A model generated the notes under the pieces. That model worked only from the letters and a program-made list of their open reading frames with translations, was not told where the DNA came from and did no database searches. From Rostratula benghalensis (Eukaryota; Chordata; Aves; Charadriiformes; Rostratulidae), in the NCBI GenBank assembly GCA_013399305.1, contig VXAI01000025.1, positions 6,778,143-6,842,142 of the forward strand: a stretch of DNA of 64,000 bases. The letters are read 5' to 3'. Below are positions 1 through 12,780 of the stretch, one piece after another. Each line of letters opens with the position of its first letter. The stretch's first letter is position 1. A program made the translations under genes and the position numbers.

Positions 1-2101
1 CAGTTCTGGCAGAACCAAGGCAGCTGAAAGCGTGGTATCATCGATGACTGCTGCGTCCAGGATGGATGTTCAAAGTGGTGACACAAACCAAAACCGGCAA
101 ATGCAGTCCCTCTGGCAGCTTGAAAGCCAGGTGGAAAAGCAGAGTCTATCTGTGTCCAGCAGCCCCAATATGTAAAACCATTTGTATTCATTATAATCTA
201 ATCCTGCTTCTTACCTGCCAGGACACATGGCAGGAAAGGAAATAAATCCATCAAGGAGGAACAAAAGCCAGGATGTGATTTCTCTCTAAGGAAAGGGATG
301 ATGGGCTAAATTTCCTTTTTGTGATGCTGAATAGAACTGTAGCAACATCTCCAGGATTGTACCCACTTGAAAAACAGCTGAATTTGGCCCTTCACACACA
401 AATAGAGCCAAAACAATCAGGTGTTACCTGTGTCCAGTGCAAGCCACAGGAGACATTTATTTGGAGGAACATTTGAGGAACAATTACAAAGAGATTAAAT
501 GGAGACAACCTGAGCTGTAATAGTGGTGTTAACAGGTAAATTACTGTGGAGGAGCAGATCTTCTCAGCATCCAAGAAACTCTGTCCCTATGTGTTCATTA
601 GTTTGGACAGAAGCTTGTGAGTCTGCTCCTTGCAATCCATCCTGCAATACATGTAAGAGAATGTAGAGGGATGAGTTGTTTATGTTGCTACCCTGACTCA
701 GAAACCTTCTCTATTTTTAAAAGCTTATGATTCTAGGCTCCCTTCTAATTAGACCTAGCTCTGGAATTTGTAAAGCCCTTTTGGTGTTCTTGGTGTGCTT
801 GCTTGAAGGACACAAGGCAAAGAGATCCAAGGCAAAGCCCATCCTCTCATGACAAGTCACAAAATAAAATGAAAAAAAAAAAAAGTCTCAAAATTAACAA
901 CTGGTTTACTACCAGAGAGGAATTCCTTTTTGTCACAAGCTCTTTGGTATAAGCCAATAAAAATACATGCAAAATTGTCAGAGCTAACTTGCCCCAGAAG
1001 GCACATAGCTCTACCCTCAGCCCTGGGCATGTGTCATGTGAAACCCTGCCTGGGGTGATTCTGGAGCCTTCTGTCTGCCTCAAATTAACACAGCACAGGT
1101 AGCTCATGCACAGCTTCTCTCATCAATCAGATATGCATATAGTCCTCGTGTATCCAGGCACATCATATTTGAAAGTATAATTGCCACAGTAAGACAACAC
1201 AAACTAGAAACGTTAACAAACCTTATTTTTTCACATCCCCCTTCCAGTGAAGAATCTGAATAATTTAGTATGGGTTGGCAGCTCTTGATTACATTTTTGC
1301 ACCTTTTAAAATTGCCTAAATGAAATTTAAAGTAATTTAAGCAGGAAGTGAAAATGACACATCTTTGTGTTCTGCTTGCATAGGAAAGAATACTGAAAGT
1401 ATCAGGTTTTAGTAGCCACAAGGCAGATTCTCCAGCAGTTTTCTGCTAGGACAGTAAAATACCTGACAGTGTCCCTGGGTACAAGGAGGAAAAGTGCTGC
1501 TGTGAGTGAGGATTGTAGGGCTCAGTCAACACAAAAAGAGAGTAATAATAAATATTAAATCATGTCAAGTCGGCTGTGTGTTAATTTACTCGGTTGCTGG
1601 GTATAACAACAACATGCAGCCTAATGAAGAATTAATTTCACGGAAAGACAGGATTCAGTCTGCAGGAGCATCTATATATTATGGGTTATTCAGACCTGAA
1701 TCTATCCAGGGGATTGTAATTCCTGTAACTGGCATAGCCTTAAAAAGGTGCATGCAAAATGTCATGCAATGGGAGAAAGTGCTGCTACCTCTCATCAACA
1801 AGCTGCATCCCACCTTGTTAGCTGCTCGTTTGGGCAGTAAGTTTATTAGCAAGGAGGCCTTGTCTTCTATCTCTGCAAAATTATATGGGTGTGTATGGTA
1901 TTATATAAATGAAATTTTTATAATTACTGTTGATAAAAGTTTAGATGATTTATGAAGTAGGCAGACATTTTGGGGATACTCAGCTTACTTGGAAAGCTCA
2001 TAAAAAGATTTTTACACTCTAGCTTTCTACCTTGATAACAAGAAACAGATTTCTTTGTGGTATTTCTAACACACATTACTGAAAAGGGTAATCTGATGCT
2101 A

Positions 2102-2146
2102 CTCTTTTTCTCTTTTTTTTTTTTTTTTCTTCTTCTTTTTTTTTCC
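2102..2146. repeat. Pyrimidine tract
   Basis: T/C only, mainly T, with TTC units. Confidence 0.85.
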
Positions 2147-3278
2147 TGTATAGGAGATCCATTGAATAGCATGAAAAACAAGCTCGCTTTCAGCATATAG
2201 GTGAATTTCACCTTTCAGCTTCAAAACCCAGGGAACAGAGAGGAGTACTAAGCAGCTCCCAAAAATAGGTCCATTGCCCTTCAGAGAAGGAGCAAATAGA
2301 GGATTTTAAGGGAGTGAAAACTTGCAAGATCTCTGAGCAGTTTTAAACCTTCTCTTCCAGATTCATCTCACATTCCAGGAAGAGTCTGGTTTGTATTTAA
2401 TCTTCTTCACCAGGTCACATATCCATAATACAGTCTCGGCGATTTCTGTAATCTAAATTGTCCTTCTACTTAAAAGGGAAATACATATGGGGGTCAATAT
2501 TTTTTTTTACCCTCTTAGAAATGGAACTGTCCAACTACAAATAAATCATTTGTATGTGACAGGCCTGAAGCAAGTGAGAAAATATTTTCTTCTAGCCCTT
2601 ATGTGTAAAATTCACAGGTTTTGAATGAATTAATGAAAAGGGACAGAAGAATCACTCAAGACTACTAAAGAAACTTGAGGAATACCTAGCGTGCTTTGTC
2701 CCTGCTATTACCTATTGACTAACAATGGAAAAATGTTGAGTACAGGCTGCAAAAAAACCCCCCTCTTTACATAAATTCCATAGAATCAATGCCTCCTGCA
2801 GCTGTAACATGAAACTAAACTGAGAAGAAAGCCTGTAAAATTTCTCATGCCAAAGAATGATACTGGCCATACACTCCAAGACATACATAAGATGCTATTG
2901 AAAATTAAATGCCAGAATCTGGGCTTAAATAAAAAACTAAAAGAAACTAATAAGGACTGCCTTTCATCTCGTTTTAGTGAGGTCCCAACTCTTGACATAG
3001 TGAATTAATACTTGGTGTCAATATGGCCTTACAAATCGCAGCTTCTTTATAATTTGCCTTCTTAGAGCACCTTTCACTGAATGGTTTCAAGGACCATTAT
3101 TGAAATGAGACTGCATAGCTATGCCTGTGCTGTAAAGCAGTTAATTTCTTTTAAAAATAAATACTTTTTCTTGGTTATTATTATTCTAACTAGGTTTTGG
3201 GCTCCTTTAAAATGGGGGAATGTGTTTTATTTACAAAAAAAATTTAAAGTACTCAGCAAAAATCCTTATATTTTCCTT

Positions 3279-3298
3279 AAAAAAAAAAAAAAAAAAAA
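3279..3298 (+). repeat. Poly-A tract (A)20
   Basis: A pure A run followed by GTAATAAAGG. No retroposed gene is recognisable upstream. Confidence 0.85.
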
Positions 3299-4486
3299 GT
3301 AATAAAGGAATTGCAAAAGAAATCCCGACAACTACCAAAGGAAACAATCACAAAAACTTATAGGATAGAACCTTTTCAAACAGCCCAAAGAGTTATTCCC
3401 TTTTAGCACTATGTAAGATTCTTCAAAATATAAATTACACACAAGATGTTAACCTTGGAAATCTAATTTAGTTATTACCTTTTTCTTATATAGAACAAAT
3501 GAAAAGAAACAGAGAAGCACAGAAGAAATGAATCCATCAGAAACTGAAGCATGTCAGCATGAAGCACTGACATTTCAACTCAATTTTGCAAATAAAAAGA
3601 ATGTTTAGAGAAGGCAAGAATTTAGGAGTGAGCGATGAAGGAAAAGAGGCATTCATTACAAGCGCCATCATGCAATGCCAGATCTGGTTAAGTACAGTAT
3701 GTCACTCTTTCTATAGTTTAGGTGTTATTCAGTTTAAATTGAGCTGAGTTATGACAGCCATGAGTGGAATTTTTTATACAGTGCCACAGAAATATAATCA
3801 GCCTCCAGCCAACTCTCACCCATCTACCCAGAAAGCAGCACCGCAGAGTATTACCTGCAGAGGCTGGGCAAGGCCATGATGATCTCAAGAACCACACTTC
3901 ACAGTTTCTGGAGCCTACCTAACACATCTTGGTGAACCGTAATAGCATTTGGTGGACAAAATTGGTCACTGACTCTGAATTTCAAAATGTATGTCTATGT
4001 TTTTCCAAAACACAATCATTCCAACCTAATGAATTATCTCGAGAGTTCCGGGACCAATGCATTTTTTAATTCTCCAACTCCAAAATGGACTAAAGTGGGA
4101 GATTTGATGCAAGTACCTTGGCACCATGAAGGACTTGCACAATGAGATTCTGTCTTGCTTCCATTCCTGCTGTGCACCTGGTGGTGTGTCTAGCACAGGC
4201 TGTGGCTTTTAAAACCAAATCTTGCAGCTTGACTCTTAAAGCACTGACGTGTCAGAAAAATGGGACAGAAATCACATCAGGCTGATGAAATTGTAATTGC
4301 AAGGGCTTTGTCCCTCTCCTCACAAATATGTAAATTGTAGAGAGCTGGTGCATGCAGAATATGATTACAAACCAGAGAGGAAAACTGAGCCCGCATGGAT
4401 GATCTTCACTCACTACAAGAAAAAAAAAAAAAGCAATGCCTAGTAAATTATTTTCTTCACTTGGCTTTGGCAGAGTGTTCCACCAA

Positions 4487-4568
4487 GTATTGTGGAATTT
4501 TACAAGCTGGAAGAAAGCCTGAGAGACAAAAGGGTTTTTTCAGCAAAACAAAACCTTATATTTGCATT
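4487..4568 (+). repeat. 82-bp direct repeat, copy A
   Basis: About 76 of 82 bases match 5989-6070 in the same orientation. The match begins GTATTGTGGAATTTTACAAG and ends near CTTATATTT; flanks are unrelated. A shared open frame (IVEFYKLEESLRDKR) runs through both copies. I do not recognise the sequence as a named repeat. Confidence 0.85.
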
Positions 4569-5988
4569 GCCTCCTCCCTGCAGTCCATTTTCTGAGACAT
4601 ATTGAAGAATGACATTGTTATTAATATAGGTATCATTGCTGATGAATTTCAGGTGATTCCGTCCCACAAAATAGTACGCATCATTAAACTAACTTTCAAA
4701 GTATTCCACAACTCCTCAAAGAGACTGGCACACTGTATAGACCTTCTTCAAAGGACTCTCCAAGGCGCTACTCAGGAGTCTCCCCTGTGACAGATATTGC
4801 TGCAAACAGCAGCTGCTCTGCCACTCTCTGTATTATCTTAGAGTGAGAAAAGTGAAAGCTATGAATCAGTCTGCTATCATGAATCCAGGGATAATGAAAC
4901 ACGGAATAATTAAGGTGCCAGAAGTACCATTTGGCACATATAAATTATAAGTAATTTTTGAATACTGGTTCCATAAAACTTCTATTCTTCTCCAGTGAAA
5001 TAGGGACAGTGTCGCAGCATAGAAACTGTGGAACAAGTTCTGAAAACAATTACATTCTACCCATGTTTCTGTTTTGACTTGGGAACAGCAAGGTTTCTGA
5101 TGGAAGAATGGAGTTGCTTATATGTGTTTACAGATGGCTGTCTGTTTGAGTGACAGACATATGTGCTGGAGCAGTGTTAAGTGCTGTCACTTTGGTTTAT
5201 GGAGCAGTTGCTTTAGAAAGATTTCATTTTAATGCTAAATAAATGAGATTAAACTAAAAATAAATAGGACAATTAGAAAGCAAACGTTTTCCTTTCAATT
5301 CTAGACCAATATTAAAGCTTGAAAAAATTGACATGTAGACTGAGTTGGAAAGAAGACTTTAATAACAAGATCACATTCAAGTTTGGGAAGAAATGCAGCC
5401 TGTTATCAGGGCACCTGTGAGTATTTGCTTATCAATTTGCCCAAACGAGATGACTATTGCACCTAGCAAGTCTGCCTTCTACCACATCTTGTCACTTGAA
5501 GGGGAACCATTCAATATGGGGTATGTTTTGACCCAATGGTGCAAATCTTACAGGTGATGAAGGTACCACAATGTATGAAATGAGTGTAAGTCCTGAAATA
5601 TGAAAAAATACTGTGCCAGAAAATACATTAATATATTTTTGTTTGCATATGGGGGGCTGTGACCTTTTTGCCAGTGATTCATAATTGTCCTCAAATCCAG
5701 AAAAAGATCTGCAACTTCTAAGGGTTTGCAGAGGGAATATACAGGAACAAAAGCAATTAGGTGTCACTGCAAGAGTCTTTTTCCTCTTATTAAATGTATC
5801 CAGGGAAAACCAAGAAAAGAACTCTATGCTTTTCAAAAGATAATTTTTTTTCTCCTCCCCAAACTTTCTTGTTCCCGTGGTTTTGCTTTTAAATTCCTGG
5901 TGCCCAGGTGAATTCCGCTCAAACAGTGTGTGTATATATATACTAAAATTACTGAAATTAGCATACCTGAAAAGCTTTTCTAAAGCAG
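4569..5988. other. Spacer between the two 82-bp copies
   Basis: AT-rich, no gene recognised. Includes a short hairpin near 5141-5161 (TGTCTG/CAGACA arms). Confidence 0.5.
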
Positions 5989-6070
5989 GTATTGTGGAAT
6001 TTTACAAGCTAGAAGAAAGCCTGAGAGACAAAAGGATTCTTTCAGCAAAACAAATTCTTATATTTCCATT
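5989..6070 (+). repeat. 82-bp direct repeat, copy B
   Basis: Second copy of the 4487-4568 sequence, differing at about six positions. In the shared frame the differences are one silent and five replacement changes. In this copy the frame ends at TAG (6073-6075), just past the repeat edge. Confidence 0.85.
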
Positions 6071-9000
6071 TTAGTTGGTCAGGTAAAAGAAAACAAAACC
6101 CACAAGAGCAAGGAAGGTTCAATAGCAAGTGACTGGCTTTCTACATAAATTCTATTTTTATAAGTTTGTTATGCTGTAGTGAAAGAAAGATGGAAGTGCT
6201 TTTTAATCATAAGGATTATTACTTTCCAAGATCATGTTCAATAGAGGCTATCAGAAAATCATAGATCAGAAAGAATGGGTATCTTTCAAGACTTTAGTGA
6301 GAATACGCTTAGGAGATACCTAGACCACTCAAATAAAAACCACTGAAAATTTTTGAAAATGTGTAGAAGTGCAAATGTCAAGCTACTATTCAGGAGGACC
6401 AAGTGAAATGGCTCAGCAAAGTCTTGTTAGCGTATCATGAAAAATCTGAAAACGCAGCTGAAAAAGGATTAAAAGGGACAATAAGTCACCACGTTTCTGT
6501 GGAAGAAAGTTTTTTTTCCAGAACAACCCAATTTCCTATCCTTGTAAGATTGTGCAGTTTATGTAGGTAAAACATTTAAATTAGAATCAATGTATTGTTA
6601 GAGTATTCTAATGCACAATACTCTGTTTAAATTTAGTATTGTATCTTCTTAAGATAAACACTAAGTGGATTAATAACCAGCCACGTGGCAGATTTTACAA
6701 ACCTATTTTCCGGGAAAGTTGTAATGGAAATATGGAATTTTAGTGCATCATTGCCTACTAGAACTCAATCTTTTAATCAGTGACCCAGAATTAAATGTAA
6801 AATCACTGTTGAGAAAATTGGTGACTGCTGTAGCTATTGCTTGAGAGAAAAATTGGTAAGAAACCTGAACAGAACTGCTTGGTAAATTGGGGGAATTCAA
6901 GCAAAGGACACTTAGACACAGCCAAATGCAACTGGACATACCTAAACACAAGGAATGCTGGCCAGGCCTATCACAGAAACTATTTATAGCATGGAAAAAA
7001 TTACTCCTAAAAGATTTGCTGCTCAGAGTGGACGTGGAGCTGAATGGATGAGTTTCCAGGATGATGCTGTACCAAAACGAACTAATGAAATCTTTATATA
7101 AACAGAGAAAATGTGAGTAGAAACAGAAATGTGATTTTTATCTCCTCAACGAACACTCAAGAGTCTAACAGAGAAATTCTTGCATTCAAATAGATGCTTT
7201 ACAATAAGGTGCTTAAAAGCTCACTCCATTTAGCTTATCATAAAGAGAAAATAGGTGTCTTGAGGACGAAGAAGATAAAAATGCCGTGTCCTCTAGTTTT
7301 TTAATCTGGTGGAGTGAAAGGGAGATAAGAGAATAGAATGGAAGCCCCCCAAAATTAAAATAATTTCTTTCAGATTCAGCCTGGATGCATCTTTATAGAA
7401 GATGCTTTAGTAAAACGCTCCTCAGCAAAAGCAGCATGGGAAAAATCCATGATCTTTCATACTAGAGATGGAAAATTTAGATCGGTATAGGCCCGGTGCA
7501 GTCACAGGTCAGATCTGACCTACAAGGTACTTCCCTGCAGCCTACCTTCTTTTTTCTAAAGGTTGTAAAATAGGTCCCTTTAGATGGTGGATATTGCTTT
7601 AGCAGCCAAAAATTCTTTACTACACCTGAATATTTTGGATGCCTCTTCTGCTTCCATAGATCAGTTAAGAAGTGTAAGAAAGGCAATCACCCTACACTGG
7701 GATTGGCACCTGTGTTCTCAATATTACATCATCCTCTGCAAATGAGTCAAAAGTAGACAACTCTTCTTTTCTTCATGACTTCTTGTGGTATGCCAACATC
7801 CAAGGCTACGTTAACTTCATGTACTTTTTAAGTAACTACAATATCTGTACTTCAAAGTGAAGTATGTAACAAGGCTGATGGTTTAGTGCCATCACGCCAT
7901 ATTGTTCCAAGAGTAAATTTGCAACCAAAGAAAACACCTATTTTGACATAAACATCAAACACTTTGTCTTTTTCATGGTTAGACCCCATACAAGGTCTTT
8001 TGCAACCTTCTCCTCCCAGGAATGTCTTGTTTTCCTATTAAAGATTTTCTTGTCTGCTATACTAAGCTAGCTTCCACTCCTGCTGTGTTAAATGTTAACT
8101 GCTCTCAGATGCTCTCTTTCTGGCTGAGTGGCAGGGCTAAAGTTTGGGGAGACAAGAATCCTTCTCTCAACAAAGGCTATTCAAATCTTGCTCTTAGACA
8201 CTTGAGCCCAAGAGAAACTATCATAGGTCCCATTCACTTACTTCTTTCAGCTTGCTTCTTCCAAAAGAGAGACAACACAATAGCTTTTCTCCACTCAAAG
8301 TTCATCTTCTTTTCTGTTTGTGCTAATGAATAGGGGAAGTAGAGCACCCAAAAATGACATCACAGCCAACTGACATCCTTACACTTTGGGGAAAAAATGA
8401 GGTATTTAAAAATTGATGAATGCATGCTCTTTATAGAAATTTAAGAAAATTTGATTGTACCTTGGTGTGACTAATCCACCCAACTGTGATTGACCTTACC
8501 CCACAGCTTGGAATAAAGCCACTAGATTCCATGTTGCATTTGACACCAGTTTATTTTATGGTCCTTATTGACACAGTTATTCTTTTAAAAGACTTGAGTA
8601 TTTAAGGGAAATACTGTCTTCTGACAAGGAGATGGGCCTTTTTAAATTAGGGCCATTGGAAGAACAGATGTGAACAGAGTGATCGTAGCTACTGCTGCAT
8701 AAGAAAGAAAGAAAAAAAAAAAAGAAAGAAAAAGCATTCAACAATTCTACTGGAAAGGAATGCTCACTGTAAGACGTACAGTCTATTTTTATAAGGCTGA
8801 AGATTTTATTCTAGAGTGCTGCCAGCCAGATAATGAGGTCAGGGAAAGGGGTGTAGGTGCATGAGAATTGCAACGTATAGGACTGCATTGTACCACATCC
8901 AGTACAATGGAGTATCTTGGAAGACTTCTTATGGAATGGCATTAAAGGAAGGAAGTGCATTTTGTATCTACATCATTTTAACCCACCTAAGAAATTAATT

Positions 9001-12000
9001 TTTCCTATTTACATAACTATTGTATGAGCTTATTCCTGAAAATAATTGTGGCAGTGCATTTGGACTAGATCCACAGCACTGTGCCATGGAGCAAATGAAT
9101 AGGAGATGAGTCTGCTAGGACTTGTGTGGGTGTTGCCAACTAAGAACGAATGCATGAGGAGGGCTTGTATTTCTAGGACTGCTTTGGGAACTGAAGACAA
9201 TTAATTTAGATCAAAACGTCTCTTCCTGAAAGTAACTTCAGAAGAAACACAATCCTCAGTTGCTACTGAGAAACAAGCTCTGCTGCAGCACAGGAGGTGG
9301 TGAGTAAAGGTGGCTTTAAGCTGTGTTTGAAATTCCCTGACCTTTGGCTGGGTTTAAGTATGCCAGCACCACACTGGCTCCATGCTACCTAGAGCCCACC
9401 TGGGCAACTGTCCTGGAGGAAAGATGTGATCACATCCCATTCCTCTAAACCACAGTCCTCTTTCTGTAAGCCACAGCTGGTGCTGAAAGTGAAGTGTGTC
9501 CCTGGAGGAAGCCCCTTCCAAGTTGGATTTCCCCTCCCATCATAATCTAAGCCATGTCTAGAGGGAGAGAGTGAAAATGAACTATTTTACACTAGACACA
9601 CAACCCAAATTGATTGCAACACTAAGGAATGAGATCTAAGGAATCAGCTTGGTTCCTTATTAGTAATGTCTCAGCATATTATCACACATATTCGGCACCC
9701 TGGCATTGAAAAAACATCGCAGAAAGGATTCATCCTTTTGCTGCTAATAGACAAAGAAAGAAAGAGAGAGACTGAGAAACAGAAAACAAGCTAGAGAGAA
9801 AGAGAAGCAGCAAGATGGAATGTCTTGGTATGGAAAATCCAAGCTACACTTCTAAGTTATTTCTCCTCTTTCTGCAGAATTGAACATGAACAGCTCGTAA
9901 GTTTCTGACATTGTTTCAGAGCCAATAAATTTATTTGAATAGTTATTGGCTGGGTGCTCATTTACAGATATTCAGTATTAAGAATATAAATTGTTTCAGC
10001 TGGATACATAGAATTTGTTGTATATTTGTGTTTCCGAAAATTTAACATTTAGATCAAGGTTCCTGGAATGAGCACTGACAGTTACAAATGTGCTTTCTGT
10101 TAAACTTACTCTTAGGTTGGCTATTTTGATTAAAATTGCTTAGTGGAAGATTCACAAGAAATGAAGTCTGAAAAAGCACTGAACTCAATTTTGATGAAAG
10201 TTCTTTTCAGAAGTGAAATAAGTATTCAAGAGGGATGGTGGGAGTGGAAAATGAGAAGTATTCTATCAGCTTTCAGTCCAGTATACAGAATAGTCAGGCA
10301 TCAAAATCATGCCATTTTCCTCAGTTTTCTTGATCCAAACCCCAGAATGTGCACTGAGAGGATATACTTCACTAATGAATTCTAATTAACATCCTAAAAT
10401 GCATTTACTTGGAAGAGCCAGTCAGACAGTCATTTTGTGCTTCTCATTTTTCATACATGGCTACAGCTACTGGTATGAGAGTATATCTCTGGGAGGAAAT
10501 GCTGACCTAGAATATATGGAGATCCATAACTTTTTTTTTTTTTTTGCACATTGGAAAGACAAGATTCTCAGTTGTGCCTACAGGGAGAACTCTTACAGGC
10601 TACTCAGCACAGCTCCATGTTATTTCTGCTCTCCATCTTTTTGCAGCAATTCCTTCTAATGTTTCAAAGTCCTCCAGAAGTTTATGTTCAGAAAATTGGT
10701 ACTCAATTACCCTGTCAGTCAACAGATTATTCACCTGGGATTAATTTTTGCCTCTTTAAGTCCTGATCATCCTTACTCCGGTGGCCGGTATTAAAAATTC
10801 AGTGGTACCTTGGTTACTACAAAGTCTTACCTACAAACTAAGGCTGGTGTCTGACTTACAACCTACGAGGACTTCTATTAGAATAACATGGGCCACTTGT
10901 GTGCTGAAAATTATGTGAATATTTCATTCTCTCTCTGAATCAAAGCTGAAGAATGCCACAGTTCTTCCCCCTGCATTAAATAGTAAATCATTGTACTTTA
11001 TAATCCATCATAAATGTAAGCTCCCAACCAAAATCATTACTCATTCCAATCACTGTCTCTGTCCTACAAGCTAACACTAGATCTATGTATCCATTGATGC
11101 AGTAATCAGTTCATTCTGTTTGATTTCTCTTCCCATGTGGAAAAACTATGAAAATATCTTTTCCAATTTTAATCTTCATTCTACTCCAATAAATAGAAAT
11201 AAGTAACGTATCAGAGAAGTGAGAATATTCAAAGCAGCACTGCAAGCCATTCAATACATATTTTTCACATCTCATACATGATAGGTGATGAAGAAAAAGG
11301 AGAATTAATAGAACATGTATAATTTATTTGTGTGAGGCTAATGTATGCGTGATATCGTATTAAGACTCATCTAAGAAGCCATAATATAAAAATCATATAA
11401 ATATATAAAACAATGAACATATGTCTTTAGTGAAAGTACAGCCACATATTTTATGGAATATAAATGGACTAGAACTAGAAAATAGGTTCCTGCTGAGGTT
11501 GATTGCTCAAGTCCCTCTGATTATTATTCTCTCCAAAGAATCAAGGCTTCTGATAACATGCTCATTACGGTATCACAGGTGAACATTCTTTCACAAAAAG
11601 CTAATGAAGCACCACTGAGAACCATAACAAAAGTAATCTGGATTGTACGCCTGAAAAGTGGGTAATGTTTTTGTTTTACCTTTTGGGGCAAAACTGGCAA
11701 CGCTACTGGCAGCCAAATCTCCAGAACTGCCAAGTAAAATTAAGGTGGATGTTCCCACAATTCATCTACCATTAATGGGGTTGCAAATTTAGATGAGCTG
11801 GAATTTAGATGGCATTTGATTGCATCCATTATAAGGACTGACTAGCAGAAGGATATTTGAGATTTGGGGTGACAACAAAATAAGTTTCAAATTTCATTTT
11901 TTCACGATTTTTTTCCCTTCAGTAAATAAAAATAATAGAAGCCTAAGCAACAAGGCTGGGTTCCAAGTAACTGTCTTGCTTAGCAATTCATAAAGGTGAA

Positions 12001-12319
12001 TTGCTGGCTTCTCTGAATGGCAGACAAAAGATTATTTTATGGCTCCTATTGATACAATTATTTGTCAAAAGCTAAACAACATAAAAAGCACACAGACAAT
12101 TTGTTTAAAGAGACATAAGCATATTTCTGGAATATTCTTGAGATGCCTGTAAAAGTCAAAGAAAAAAGGACAAAACAAAAGAGATTACTTAATAAAGCCA
12201 AACCCTTACAAAGCTAGTCTAAAAGCCCTTGAAGGGAACATCTAAGAGACCTGAATATCTCAGGCCTGGAGAAAAGGAAGGACACAATCATATGAACCAT
12301 ATAAAGAGGCATTATAAAA
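6071..12319. other. Gene-free stretch
   Basis: AT-rich with purine-rich simple sequence at 8701-8734 and 9749-9811 and poly-T at 10531-10545. No exon or named element recognised. Confidence 0.5.
8701..8734. repeat. (GAAA)n/poly-A simple repeat
   Basis: AAGAAAGAAAG, then a 12-A run, then further GAAA units. Confidence 0.85.
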
Positions 12320-12780
12320 AGACCTTGAATACTGTGCATAGGGCTGCTTCTCTCATCTTAAAAGGAATATATTAGAAGTGGAAAAATTTCAGAAAGTGGA
12401 AACTAGGCTGTGCAATAACTCTCCATAAAAGCAATAATAGAGTAAATTGGGACTATTCAACCAAGGAAAAAAAAAACCTGTTCAGTGGGATATGATAGAA
12501 GTGTACAAAATTCTGACAGGATGGAGAGGGAGTAACTTTGTACTAACTGTTCACCATCTCCTTCATGCAAGAGCAGGGGCGTCTTACTAAAGGGGCGGGG
12601 GGGGGCACATGTTCAAAACTACTGAGAGGAGGCAAATCCTACCACTACAGGTAGCAGAACTGTGAAAATCTTTGCAAAAGGGTGCTGGAGGTGCCAGAAA
12701 TTTACATGGACTCAAGGAGGAACTAGACATATACTTGGAAGAGAATTTAATGGCATATGAAGGATTAACAACCAAATTTG
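12320..12780 (+). mobile_element. Old CR1/L3-type LINE, 3' portion
   Basis: Sense-oriented and strongly diverged. Landmarks in order: AATACTGTGCATAGGGCTGC (12329-12348), CTCATCTTAAAAGGAATATA (12353-12372), TTGGGACTATTCAACC (12447-12462), AGTGGGATATGATAGAAGTG (12484-12503), TACAAAATTCTGACAGGATGGAGAG, ATGTTCAAAACTAC (12609-12622) and AAGGAGGAACTAGACATATA (12714-12733). This matches the CR1 type shared by turtles, crocodilians and early birds rather than the younger avian copies elsewhere in the window. A G-rich run (12593-12606) interrupts it. Frames are broken. Confidence 0.75.

Larger units (their letters stand above)
1..4486. other. Left-end stretch without a supported gene
   Basis: Holds a pyrimidine tract (2102-2146) and a 20-A run (3279-3298). 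A 149-codon ATG frame at 1506-1955 is the longest in the window but has no recognisable domain and lies within chance expectation. A possible partial C-terminal frame at the extreme left (2-175) is listed as a finding. Confidence 0.45.

Noticed and set aside
1506..1955. Longest ATG open frame (149 codons, plus strand)
   Set aside because: No domain, no splice or promoter context and no similarity I recognise. A few frames of this length are expected by chance in 64 kb read in six frames.
8552..12066. Resemblance between 8552-8584 and 12030-12062 (TATTTTATGG, then TATTGA-ACA-TTATT)
   Set aside because: Only about 30 bases align and similarity does not extend into the flanks, so coincidence in AT-rich DNA is likely.
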